A stretch of 64,000 bases of DNA, from the NCBI RefSeq assembly GCF_002234405.1, contig NZ_NMQT01000015.1:1-64000 (forward strand), written 5' to 3'. A program made the translations under genes and the position numbers. The notes beneath the pieces were generated by a model. It had not been told where the DNA came from. It saw nothing but the letters and a program-made list of their open reading frames with translations, and did no database searches. Origin of the DNA: Amycolatopsis thailandensis. Its GTDB lineage: Bacteria; Actinomycetota; Actinomycetes; Mycobacteriales; Pseudonocardiaceae. How positions within the stretch are numbered: the stretch's first letter is position 1; every line of letters begins with the position of its first letter. Shown here one piece after another: positions 17,169 through 25,547 of this stretch.

Positions 17169-19058
17169 GTGAAACCGCTGAATCCGGGTGAACCCCGGCA
17201 AGTCGGGCGTTATCGCCTTGTCGCTTCGCTGGGCGAAGGCGGCATGGGCCGAGTCCTGCTGGGGGTGTCGCAAGACGGTCGTCTTGTCGCGCTGAAGCAG
17301 GTCCATCCGGGATTCGCCCACGACGAAGGTTTCCGTTCGCGATTCCGGCGTGAGGTCCAAACGTCGCGAATGGTTTCGGGTGCCTACACGGCGGCCGTGA
17401 TGGACGCCGACGCGGACGCGGCGACACCCTGGCTGGCGTCTGTTTTCGTCGCCGGACCTTCGCTGAAGGAAGCCGTCGACGCCTCCGGTCCCTTGCCGCT
17501 GGACTCGCTGCGTTTCCTGGCTGTCGGCCTCGCCTCCGCCCTCATGGAGATCCATCGAGCCGGGCTGATCCACCGGGATCTGAAACCGAGCAACGTCATC
17601 CTCACCGACGACGGTCCACGGGTGATCGACTTCGGAATCGCCCGAGCGGCCGAGGGCGAAACGGACATCACGCACACCGGATCGATCATCGGCTCGCCCG
17701 GGTTCATGTCACCTGAGCAGGCAAACGGGTACCCGATCACCCCGGCGAGTGATGTCTTCTCGCTCGGCGCCCTACTGGTGATGGCCGCTACCGGACGAAG
17801 CCCGTTCGCCGGCGCTTCCACACCGCAGACCCTCTACAACGTCGTGCACAGCCATCCCGACCTGCGGATGGTGCATCCGGGCGTGCGACGGCTCGCCGAG
17901 CCCTGCTTGGCCAAGGATCCGGCGGCACGGCCGACACCCGCGCAGATCCTGGACTTCTTGGGGCCGGTCACGCCGAGCGCGACACCCTGGCCTCCAGCGG
18001 TACACGCCTCGATCGCGGGGCAGAAGGCAGAGGTCAACACGGCACTGTCCCTTCCGGCCGTCATGCCGCGGCCGCGGAAACGCCGGGCTCCGCTGCTGAT
18101 CGCGGGAGCGGCGACAGCGGTCGTCGCAATCGCTGTGACGACCGCTGTCATCGTGACCGATCGGGATGACAGTGCGGCGAAAGCTCAACCGGCTCCGGAA
18201 TCGGCCGAGCGGCCGAGCGCCCCGGCACCGTTCAGTCCCGAACAGATCGGGCGAGTCGATCCCTGCAAACTACTGAAGAGCAACTCGCTACCCAACAGCG
18301 GGCCGGTAAAGGAACCACAAGCCAAGAACAGGCTCTACCATTGCAGTCACTCGATCGGCGAAACGACGGACAAGTCCAGGAGCCACAGCATCGAAATAGA
18401 CCTCGCCGTGAATCTTTTCATGTACAAAGACGATGAACGAGTGAAGCTGCTTGGAACCGAGGTCCTCAAGCGCCTCGACGGCAAGAGCTGCAAGCTCATC
18501 GCCGTGAACGAATCGATGCCGGGATTCGGAATCGCGACCACGGCTTCCCGGGACTCCGGCGACAGCTGCGAGACCCCGCTCGAAGCCCTTGGGGTGATCC
18601 TCGAACAGATCCGTTCCGGCTCGGCCCCGCTCCGCCCGGCGTCCCCGGATTCCGCTTCGACCGTCGACTTTTGCAAGACCGTGCCCGTTACGGGCGTAAC
18701 GTCGATCGCTCAAGAACCTGTCGAGATTTTCGGCGACAACTTCCAGGAATGCGGCTGGATCGGCAAGAAGAACAGCTTCTATCTCAAACTGAACAGGGGC
18801 GTAGGAGAGGACTATCGCGCTAGTGGCCAGAAGCCGATCGAGATCGCGGGCAAGCCGGCCTATGAAGCCTCTCGCAACGGCCCCAAAGTAATGGACGACT
18901 GCACGATCACCTGGACCCATCGCAAGATCGACGAGTTCGCCACCGAAGAACTCGAAGCACGCGTTGTGCCGCAGGAGGAGGTCGCCGATCCCGGCCCGAT
19001 GTGCCGCACAGCCGAGGAGTTCGCCGAACTCGTGGCCGCCAAGCTTCCCAAGCCGTGA
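17169..19058 (+). CDS. Receptor-type Ser/Thr protein kinase with two DUF3558-like outer modules
   Basis: A 629-residue PknB-like kinase. The cytoplasmic domain has the glycine loop LGEGGMGRV (21-29), Lys43, Glu62, HRDLKPSN (135-142) and DFG (154-156), all intact. One membrane span lies at about 307-329 after RKRR. The outer region shows two successive four-cysteine modules: first DPCK, HCSHS, SCKLI and SCETPLEA, then DFCK, ECGWIG, DCTITW and MCRTAEEF. That cysteine order is that of the DUF3558 lipoprotein encoded at 21516-22127. GTG start with GGAGGT. Its ligand is unknown; the EspG operon is adjacent. Confidence 0.93.
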   Translation: MKPLNPGEPRQVGRYRLVASLGEGGMGRVLLGVSQDGRLVALKQVHPGFAHDEGFRSRFRREVQTSRMVSGAYTAAVMDADADAATPWLASVFVAGPSLKEAVDASGPLPLDSLRFLAVGLASALMEIHRAGLIHRDLKPSNVILTDDGPRVIDFGIARAAEGETDITHTGSIIGSPGFMSPEQANGYPITPASDVFSLGALLVMAATGRSPFAGASTPQTLYNVVHSHPDLRMVHPGVRRLAEPCLAKDPAARPTPAQILDFLGPVTPSATPWPPAVHASIAGQKAEVNTALSLPAVMPRPRKRRAPLLIAGAATAVVAIAVTTAVIVTDRDDSAAKAQPAPESAERPSAPAPFSPEQIGRVDPCKLLKSNSLPNSGPVKEPQAKNRLYHCSHSIGETTDKSRSHSIEIDLAVNLFMYKDDERVKLLGTEVLKRLDGKSCKLIAVNESMPGFGIATTASRDSGDSCETPLEALGVILEQIRSGSAPLRPASPDSASTVDFCKTVPVTGVTSIAQEPVEIFGDNFQECGWIGKKNSFYLKLNRGVGEDYRASGQKPIEIAGKPAYEASRNGPKVMDDCTITWTHRKIDEFATEELEARVVPQEEVADPGPMCRTAEEFAELVAAKLPKP

Positions 19059-19059
19059 A

Positions 19060-19830
19060 TCAGAAGTCGGCGACTTCCCGGATCCGGTTCGCCAGCAGCT
19101 GGTTGTCCGCCGGGGTGATGGTCGCCCAGTCCCGGCCGTCCCGATTCCGCGCGACCTGGAACAGGTACCGCCCCGCGTCCGTGTCGTAAAAGGCGACGAC
19201 GTTGTCCGCGCGGCGGGGGCGGCCGTCGCGGCCCGCGCGTTCGACGCCGAACTGGCCGCGGGCCTCCTGACCGAGCAGCATGCCCGCCACTTCCTGGGCC
19301 TGCCACAGCGGCACGTCCAGGTCTTCCAGGGCGGTGACCAGCGCTTTCGCGTCGCCGCGGGCGGCGGCGTCGGCCTGGACGAGGACGTCGTGCGGGAGGC
19401 TGATCGACTGGCCGACACCGGGGCCGAGGTCGCCCGCGACCGAGACGGCGGCTTCGGCGAGGGAGCCTTCGCGGGCCGGGATCAGCCACACCTGGCCGTC
19501 GTCGATCACGCCGAGCAGCGCCTGGTTGCCGACGCTGACCGCGTGACCCTTGATCTCGCGGTCGGTCCACACCCAGACGTCGATCGCGAACCGCGGGTGC
19601 GCGAACAGGTTCAGCATGTCGACCAGTTCGCCCGACGCCTGGTGCCCCCGCGCGAGACCTCGCGCGCGCAGGGATTCCCAGGCCTCTTCGATCAGCGCCG
19701 CCCGCTGGGTGTGGGTCGTTCCGGGGCTCGGCACGTCGAGTGCGACATGGCGCCGGGGCAGCCGTTCGGCTTCCCAGAGCATTTCGAACTCGAGTGCGGA
19801 CAGCACCAAGCTGCCGTTGTCGTTCGGCAC
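19060..19830 (-). CDS. EspG-family ESX secretion-associated protein
   Basis: A 256-residue cytosolic protein of the EspG family, chaperones that keep PE/PPE proteins soluble before type VII export. The start region LVLSALEFEMLWEAERLPRR and VWLIPAREGSLAEA and the late NQLLANRIREVADF fit the family. I chose GTG 19830, because a longer frame to 20010 is out-of-register antisense of the PPE gene. It starts 4 bases after the PPE-like gene's stop, so the two are coupled and may act as chaperone and client. It ends 1 base from the convergent kinase stop. Confidence 0.86.
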   Translation of the reverse strand: MPNDNGSLVLSALEFEMLWEAERLPRRHVALDVPSPGTTHTQRAALIEEAWESLRARGLARGHQASGELVDMLNLFAHPRFAIDVWVWTDREIKGHAVSVGNQALLGVIDDGQVWLIPAREGSLAEAAVSVAGDLGPGVGQSISLPHDVLVQADAAARGDAKALVTALEDLDVPLWQAQEVAGMLLGQEARGQFGVERAGRDGRPRRADNVVAFYDTDAGRYLFQVARNRDGRDWATITPADNQLLANRIREVADF

Positions 19831-19834
19831 AGGT

Positions 19835-21505
19835 TCAGCGCGCTTCCCGGTTGCCGTGGTCACCGATGACGTCGGGCGAAACCATGCGCTCGTCGGTGAA
19901 CAGGTCCTTGTCGTCGACGCCGTAGCGCCTGATGTGCTCCGCGTCCTCTTCGACGTCCTGAGTGGCCGCGCGCTCCATGAACTTCGACTCGGCCTTCGGC
20001 TGCTTCGCACCGATCTTCTCCGAGCGCCGCATGGCCTCTTCCTCGGGAAGCTCGCCGATCGGCAGCTGACGCGTCGGCTTGACGACGCCGCCTTCCTGGC
20101 GGGGACGGCGGTCGCGTTCCTTGTCGCCGCTCAGCGCGCCACCCGCGACACCGGCGCCGAGCGCGGCGGCACCGGCACCCAAGTCGCCCGCGGCCGGGCC
20201 GGTGACCTTCGGGACGGCGGGGAAGCCGCGGCCTGATTCGTTGCCCGGGACCATCGGCGCCTGCGGTCCGGAGCCGACCGAGCGGCCCTTGCCGAGCGCC
20301 TGGTCGCCGCCACCGGTTCCACCGCCGACGCCGCCGCCGAAGACGCCGGGGCCCGAGGTGGAGCCGAGGCCCTTGCCCAGCGCGCTTTCCGCACCGGGGC
20401 CGGGGCCGAACGACTTGCCCAGCGGCTGCGCCGACGTGGTGCTGTTGCCCGGCGGCAGGCCTCCGGTGGACTGACCCGGCGGCACGTTCGGGGAGTTCGG
20501 CGCGCCCGGCGGGACGAACGGCGGGGAGACGGGCGAACCCGTGACCGGGTACGACGGCCTGCCCGGCTCGGGCTGCGGGGCGGGCCGGTTCGGCGTCACC
20601 CAGCCGCTTCCCGGCGCTGGTACGGGCCGCGACGTGCCGGACGGCGTGGTCGGCGCGGCGGCCGCGGGAACCGTGGCGCCACCGTGAGACGGCGCCGCGG
20701 CGCCGGTCTTCCTGGCCACTCCACCGCCCATGGCGACACCGTAGGCCGGGGTCGGCGCGTCGTAGGACGGCGCCTTCGGGTTGCTGACGGTCTGCACGGG
20801 CGGCGGCACGTACTTCGACTCCACGGCGGCCGACGCGGGCCGCACACTGCCGTCCGGGGTCAGGTCGGTGGCCGTGCCCGCGAGACTCAGCGGACCGGGG
20901 CCACCGCCCGCTCCGGCGGCGGTCGTGGTCTGGGTCAGGTTCATCGCCTGCGGATCGGCCAAGGTGTCGGTCGTCAGCAGGTTCTCGCCGCTCGTCTTGG
21001 CGTAGTCGTTCAACGCCTCCTGCGCCTGTGCCCGCGCGTTGTTCGCGGCGCCGACGCTCTTGGCGTGGTCGGTCTCGAAGCCGATGAGGCTCAGCACGAC
21101 GTCGCCGAGGGTCAGCCCGCCCGCGCCCTTCCGGACCACTTCGGGATCCGGGAGCTTGTGCAGCGTCCGGTTGAAGGCCTCACCCTGGGCGAAGATCATC
21201 TCCGCGGAGTGCGAGACCTTCGAGTTCGCGTCCTGGGAGAAGCCCGCCTGCTCGGTGAACACCTGACCGGCGGCGCCGCCTGCCTCGCTCTGCCATTCCA
21301 CGCCGAGCTTGCCCAGCTCGTCACGCAGCGTCTTGTCGGTGTCGGCGAGCGCGCCCGCGACGGACTTCAGCGCCTCGACGGCGACGCCGATGCTGCCGGT
21401 GCCGTCGCCGCTGCGGAAACGCTCGATCTCGGTCGCGATCCCGGTGTCGGTGTAGCCGTCGAACCGAAGATCGCGGAGCCTGCCCGCGAGGTCGGAAACG
21501 TTCAC
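19835..21505 (-). CDS. PPE-like protein with long Pro/Gly-rich tail
   Basis: A 556-residue protein. The first ~190 residues are helical and PPE-like, with the tryptophan motif LGVEWQSEAGGAAGQVF at about residues 66-82 and helices through NDYAKTSGENLLT. The middle (about 200-470) is low-complexity Pro, Gly, Ser and Thr. The tail is charged (RSEKIGAKQPKAESKFMERA, VDDKDLFTDERMV). No Sec signal. GTG start at 21505 with GGGAGG. It follows the DUF3558 lipoprotein by 10 bases and precedes EspG by 4, so it is the likely EspG client. Confidence 0.85.
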   Translation of the reverse strand: MNVSDLAGRLRDLRFDGYTDTGIATEIERFRSGDGTGSIGVAVEALKSVAGALADTDKTLRDELGKLGVEWQSEAGGAAGQVFTEQAGFSQDANSKVSHSAEMIFAQGEAFNRTLHKLPDPEVVRKGAGGLTLGDVVLSLIGFETDHAKSVGAANNARAQAQEALNDYAKTSGENLLTTDTLADPQAMNLTQTTTAAGAGGGPGPLSLAGTATDLTPDGSVRPASAAVESKYVPPPVQTVSNPKAPSYDAPTPAYGVAMGGGVARKTGAAAPSHGGATVPAAAAPTTPSGTSRPVPAPGSGWVTPNRPAPQPEPGRPSYPVTGSPVSPPFVPPGAPNSPNVPPGQSTGGLPPGNSTTSAQPLGKSFGPGPGAESALGKGLGSTSGPGVFGGGVGGGTGGGDQALGKGRSVGSGPQAPMVPGNESGRGFPAVPKVTGPAAGDLGAGAAALGAGVAGGALSGDKERDRRPRQEGGVVKPTRQLPIGELPEEEAMRRSEKIGAKQPKAESKFMERAATQDVEEDAEHIRRYGVDDKDLFTDERMVSPDVIGDHGNREAR

Positions 21506-21515
21506 GGCGCCCTCC

Positions 21516-22127
21516 CTAGTTGCGTGCTTTCAAGGTCTGCAAAGCCGAATCGGCCGCCTGCGCGGACATCTCGCACAGCTGCGGCATGGTGAACGCGCCG
21601 GCGGTGACGGTGACCGCCCGCACCGCCAGCGTCTGCCCTTTCGCGACACCGACGAGCGTTTCGCAGTCGCTCGGTTTCCCGGCGTCGCGATAGTTCGTGA
21701 TGGCGGGGAACCCGCCGACCGCCTTCGGTTCCGTCTTCATGCTGTTCTTGCGGCGCTTGCCGGTGAACCACTCTTCGACGTCCGCGGTGACCGTGCGGAC
21801 GTAGTAGGTGTGGAACGGCTCCGCGGCGTCCGCGTCGAAGACGCAGGTCGGGCCGTCGATCGGTTCAGCGGCCGTGCGCGGCTTACTGTTGATCTCGAGC
21901 TGATCGAGCTGCGGCCCGGTGAGCAAGGCGCACGGATCGGCCCCTTGCAGGTTCAGTTCCGCTGGCCTGGCCGGCAGCGCGGACGCTTTCGCGCCCTGCG
22001 TGACCGAAGCCAGCGCCGGTTCGTCGGGGAAAGCCTGCCCGCCCGTGTCCGTGGCGCATCCGGCCAGCACGAGGGTGAGCACGCCGCCGGAGACCAGCAC
22101 ACGAGGACTACGCCCGGTGTACACCAC
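21516..22127 (-). CDS. DUF3558 lipoprotein
   Basis: A 203-residue surface lipoprotein with lipobox LAGC (Cys24 if the GTG at 22127 is used). The body carries ADPCALLTGPQLDQL, TCVFDAD, SDCETLVGVAKG and a final LCEMSAQAADSALQTL, the four-cysteine DUF3558 pattern. The open frame extends to an ATG at 22160, but the GTG pair at 22127/22124 follows GGGGACC and gives a proper signal peptide. It overlaps the end of the upstream WXG-like gene by about 20 bases. Function unknown; its fold recurs twice in the neighbouring kinase. Confidence 0.85.
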   Translation of the reverse strand: MVYTGRSPRVLVSGGVLTLVLAGCATDTGGQAFPDEPALASVTQGAKASALPARPAELNLQGADPCALLTGPQLDQLEINSKPRTAAEPIDGPTCVFDADAAEPFHTYYVRTVTADVEEWFTGKRRKNSMKTEPKAVGGFPAITNYRDAGKPSDCETLVGVAKGQTLAVRAVTVTAGAFTMPQLCEMSAQAADSALQTLKARN

Positions 22128-22494
22128 GGTCCCCGAACGCGGCGGCCTTGTCCGCATCACTGGTCTTGTACTCCTTGGCCGCCGTGCGGAGCTGGTTGAC
22201 CAGCCCCCGCAGACCGGCGACGTAAGCCTTGACCTGCGCGGCGTACGACTGGTCGCCGTCGGCCACGAGCTCGTTCCAGACGCTGGTCGAGTGCACGCTC
22301 ACGGTGTCGTTGGCCGGAGTGTCGATGCGCAGCTGGTCGAGCCTCGTCAACAGCTTGTCCTGAAGCGCGTCGACCTGCTCTTCGACGATCTTCGCCACTT
22401 CGAGCAGCTTCGACGGATCCACTCTGATGTCCGCCACCGACGGCGGCGTCGGGACCGCCGACGTGAGGTCCTGGATCTTGCCCGATGCTGCCAT
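22108..22494 (-). CDS. Small WXG100-like / ESX-associated protein
   Basis: A 128-residue helical protein starting MAASGKIQDLTSAV. It contains VDPSKLLEVAKIVEEQVDAL and then STSVWNELVADGDQSYAAQV, a helix, tryptophan turn and helix like ESX proteins, then a final helix AYVAGLRGLVNQLRTAAKEY. ATG at 22494 with AAGGGG nearby. It is first of a four-gene operon (this gene, DUF3558 lipoprotein, PPE-like, EspG). Its stop lies within the next gene, so translation is coupled. I cannot assign an exact family. Confidence 0.72.
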   Translation of the reverse strand: MAASGKIQDLTSAVPTPPSVADIRVDPSKLLEVAKIVEEQVDALQDKLLTRLDQLRIDTPANDTVSVHSTSVWNELVADGDQSYAAQVKAYVAGLRGLVNQLRTAAKEYKTSDADKAAAFGDRGVHRA

Positions 22495-22600
22495 TCCCCA
22501 CCCCTTGGAAAGCTCGAACCGCCCCGTCGAGGCTACCAACGCCGATGTAGCGAGCGCCTAAGCTTCGCAGGAAATACCGGGTTAGACGTACCCAGGACCG

Positions 22601-22614
22601 GGACGGTTCCGTCC
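22601..22614 (-). terminator. Short hairpin after purD
   Basis: GGACGG and CCGTCC, 6 bp each around TT, lie 6 bases beyond the purD stop. A small stem with no T-run, so a weak terminator candidate. Confidence 0.4.
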
Positions 22615-22619
22615 GGAAT

Positions 22620-23882
22620 TCACGAGACCGGGGTGGCGATCTCTCCCTTGGCGGCGAGCAGGGCGATGTCGGTGCGGTGGTGCGATCCGGCCAGGTGGAC
22701 CTTCTCGACCGTCGCGTAGGCGTCCTTGCGGGCGGCCTTCAGGTTCTTGCCGGTGCCGACGACCGAGAGCACCCGGCCGCCGGAGGAGACCACGGCGCCG
22801 TCGTCACGGCGGCGGGTGCCCGCGTGGAGCACGCCTTCGAGCTCGCCACCGGTGATGACGTCGCCGGTCCTCGGCTTGCCGGGGTAGCCGTCCGCGGCCA
22901 GCACGACGGTGACCGCCGCGCCGGAATCCCAGTCCAGCGGCGGCAAGTCGGCGAGCTTGCCGGTGGCCGTCGCGTGCAGGACCTTGCCCAGCGGGCTGCG
23001 CAGCAGCGCCAGGACGACCTGGGTCTCCGGGTCGCCGAAGCGGCAGTTGAACTCGATGACCTGCGGGCCCTCGGAAGTCAGCGCGAGACCGGCGTAGAGC
23101 AGGCCGGAGAAGGTGGCGCCGCGGTTGTCGAGCTCGTCGACCACGGGCTGGACGATCCGCTCGACGACGTCGTCGACCAGGTCCTTCGGTGCCCACGGCA
23201 GCGGCGCGTACGCCCCCATGCCGCCGGTGTTCGGACCCGCGTCGCCGTCGCCGACGCGCTTGAAGTCCTGCGCGGGCAGCAGCGGGACGACCGTGCGGCC
23301 GTCGACGAAGCAGAAGAGAGAGGCCTCGGGGCCGTCGAGGAAGGACTCCAGGAGCACCGGGTGACCGCCGTCGAGCAGCATCAGGGCGTGCTTGCGCGCG
23401 ACGTCGACGTCCGTGGTGACCACGACGCCCTTGCCCGCGGCGAGGCCGTCGTCCTTGACCACCCAGGTGGGGCCGAAGCGGCCGAGCGCGGCGTCGAGGC
23501 GCGCCGGGTTGTCGACGACCTCACAGTGCGCTGTCGGCACCTTCGCGGCTGCCATGACGTCCTTCGCGAACGCCTTCGAGCCCTCGATCCGGGCCGCGGA
23601 CGCGGACGGGCCGAAGCAGGCGATGCCCGCCTTCCGGACCGCGTCGGCGACGCCTGCCACCAGCGGGACCTCGGGACCGACCACGACCAGGTCCGCCTGC
23701 CACTGCTTGGCGAGGGCGGAGACCGATTCGGGGTCGGCCGCGTCCACGCCGAGCTGCTCGGCCACCGAAGAGGTGCCGGCGTTGCCCGGGGCACAGGCCA
23801 GTGCGGTGACGGAAGGGTCTTCCGCGACCGCGAGGACGAGTGCATGCTCACGGGCGCCGGACCCGATTACCAGTACGCGCAC
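22620..23882 (-). CDS. purD: Phosphoribosylamine-glycine ligase (GAR synthetase)
   Basis: A 420-residue ATP-grasp enzyme that joins phosphoribosylamine and glycine, step two of purine synthesis. It begins [19 protein letters not shown], then has [54 protein letters not shown], the family signature [13 protein letters not shown] at about residue 285-297, and [14 protein letters not shown]. It stands alone on the reverse strand between the ESX-type operon and the divergent phosphodiesterase gene. Length and motifs are normal. Confidence 0.97.
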   Translation of the reverse strand: MRVLVIGSGAREHALVLAVAEDPSVTALACAPGNAGTSSVAEQLGVDAADPESVSALAKQWQADLVVVGPEVPLVAGVADAVRKAGIACFGPSASAARIEGSKAFAKDVMAAAKVPTAHCEVVDNPARLDAALGRFGPTWVVKDDGLAAGKGVVVTTDVDVARKHALMLLDGGHPVLLESFLDGPEASLFCFVDGRTVVPLLPAQDFKRVGDGDAGPNTGGMGAYAPLPWAPKDLVDDVVERIVQPVVDELDNRGATFSGLLYAGLALTSEGPQVIEFNCRFGDPETQVVLALLRSPLGKVLHATATGKLADLPPLDWDSGAAVTVVLAADGYPGKPRTGDVITGGELEGVLHAGTRRRDDGAVVSSGGRVLSVVGTGKNLKAARKDAYATVEKVHLAGSHHRTDIALLAAKGEIATPVS

Positions 23883-24058
23883 GACGCACAGGGTAACCGG
23901 GCCGGTGAGCCACGAAGACGTCGCCGTCCTCGAGCGGGTGGTTCCATCCGGCGTTCACCCGGCGGTCAGCGCTCCGCCGGTCCGACTTCGCCGTCCGGAC
24001 TCCTCCTGCGTCAAGGGTGGCGCGGTACCCCGAGTTCAAGCGAAAGAGGTTACCCACC

Positions 24059-25177
24059 ATGCGAAAGCGCCTGGGCGTGCTCGCCCTGTCCGGACTCGCC
24101 GTACTCAGCGTCACGGGGCTGGCCGGCGCCACCGAGCCGGGCGCCCGAGATGTGTCGGCGCTGGCGAAGGGTCACGATGGGCCGGTGATCGTCGGACACC
24201 GCGGCGCCCCCGGCTACCGCCCGGAGCACACGCTCGCCTCGTATGAGCTCGCCTACCGCCAGGGCGTCGACTGGGTCGACGTCGACCTCGTGCCCACCAA
24301 GGACGGCCAGCTGGTCGCCCGGCACGAGAACGAGATCGGCGGGACCACCGACGTCGCGAAGCACCCCGAGTTCGCGAACCGGAAGACGACGAAGGTCATC
24401 GACGGCACGTCGTTCACCGGTTGGTTCACCGAAGACTTCACGCTCGCCGAGCTGAAGACCCTGCGCGCGACCGAGCGGATCCCGCAGCTGCGGCCGAACA
24501 ACAAGGTCTACGACGGCCGCTATCAGATCGCGACCTACCAGGAGGTGCTCGACCTGACGCGCCGGCTGGGCCGCGAACTGCGCCGTGAGCTGGGGACCTA
24601 CCCGGAGGTCAAGCACTCGACGTACTTCTCCTCGATCAAGAACCCGACCGAGCCGAAGCTGGTCGAGCTGCTCAAGCGCAACGGGCTCAACCATCCGAAG
24701 GCGCCAGTGATCATCCAGTCGTTCGAGGTGTCGAACCTGATCGCGCTCTCGCGCCAGGTGCGGGTGCCGCTGCTCCAGCTGACCTCGGCGACCGGCGCTC
24801 CGGCCGACTTCGTCGCGAAGGGCGACCCGCGGACGTACGCCGACCTCGTCACGCCCGTGGGCCTGAAGGAGATCTCGAAGTACGCGGACTACCTCGGCCC
24901 AGAGAAGGCGCAGGTCATCCCGGTGGTGAACGGCGCGCTGGGCAAGCCGACCGCGCTCGTGGCCGACGCGCACAAGGCCGGGCTGAAGGTCGGGCCGTAC
25001 ACGTTCCGCAACGAGAACAACTTCCTCCCGCAGAACCTGCGCTCGTCGGCGAACCTCGCCGAGTACGGCGACGCGTTCGCCGAGCAGGAGGCGTTCCTCA
25101 AGGCGGGTGTCGACGGGTACTTCTCGGACCAGCCGGACACCGCGCTGGAGGCCGTGAAGGCGTTCCGGGGGCGCTGA
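24059..25177 (+). CDS. Secreted glycerophosphodiester phosphodiesterase
   Basis: A 372-residue exported enzyme that releases glycerol phosphate from glycerophosphodiesters. A signal peptide ends near AGA|TEP (about residue 24). The catalytic start is VGHRGAPGYRPEHTLASYE and the metal region is VDVDLVPTKDGQLVARHE; later motifs are LGTYPEVKHSTYF, IIQSFE and VDGYFSDQPDTA. GlpQ-type enzymes usually have Glu-x-Asp at the metal site; here it is Asp-x-Asp, a conservative change. The ATG at 24059 has GAGG in place; an earlier in-frame start would disrupt the signal peptide. Confidence 0.92.
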   Translation: MRKRLGVLALSGLAVLSVTGLAGATEPGARDVSALAKGHDGPVIVGHRGAPGYRPEHTLASYELAYRQGVDWVDVDLVPTKDGQLVARHENEIGGTTDVAKHPEFANRKTTKVIDGTSFTGWFTEDFTLAELKTLRATERIPQLRPNNKVYDGRYQIATYQEVLDLTRRLGRELRRELGTYPEVKHSTYFSSIKNPTEPKLVELLKRNGLNHPKAPVIIQSFEVSNLIALSRQVRVPLLQLTSATGAPADFVAKGDPRTYADLVTPVGLKEISKYADYLGPEKAQVIPVVNGALGKPTALVADAHKAGLKVGPYTFRNENNFLPQNLRSSANLAEYGDAFAEQEAFLKAGVDGYFSDQPDTALEAVKAFRGR

Positions 25178-25190
25178 GCTCCGTCTCAAG

Positions 25191-25245
25191 CGCAATGAAA
25201 GGCCCCTTCATCGCAAATTTTGCGATGAAGGGGCCTTTCATTGCG
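25191..25245. repeat. Perfect 55-nt palindrome, family A
   Basis: Perfect 27-bp arms (25191-25217 and 25219-25245) around one T. It begins 14 bases after the phosphodiesterase stop, so it may end that transcript. It reads MKGPFIANFAMKGPFIA in the forward direction and nearly the same on the reverse strand, which is a product of symmetry rather than a gene. The arm contains AAAGGCCCCTT, the family core. Confidence 0.9.
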
Positions 25246-25387
25246 TTCCTGCGCCTGACCGGCACGAAGGTGGCAACTCAGCGGACGCCGGGGCGACCGG
25301 TGGGGGGAACTCTGAGGGCCCCGAAGTCCCTCAAGGGGTCCTTCACGGACTTCCCGCCTGCCGGAGCAGGTCTCGGCAGTGCCGTGT

Positions 25388-25440
25388 GCCATGAACGGTC
25401 CGTTCCTTGCGAAATCTGCGAGGAACGGACCGTTCATGGC
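25388..25440. repeat. Palindrome, family A variant
   Basis: Perfect 20-bp arms (25388-25407 and 25421-25440) with a 13-nt centre that can pair further as RNA with G-U wobbles. The core is ATGAACGGTCCGTTC, a variant of the family. It lies 108 bases before the permease gene. The 370-base gap 25178-25547 contains this and the palindrome at 25191; otherwise nothing is seen. Confidence 0.88.
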
Positions 25441-25547
25441 GTCCGGCGGGATGGGTTTCTTGACGAGACCTTGACATCCGCAGGTGGGCGGGCCTAATTT
25501 CGGCGGATCTCAATGGTCTGTCCGCATACCTTTTAAGTGGGTGCCCG

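Noticed and set aside
25195..25497. Short peptides starting MKGPF or MRGPL encoded by palindromes
   Set aside because: They arise from hairpin symmetry, occur on both strands and lack ribosome sites. Likely a source of spurious gene calls.
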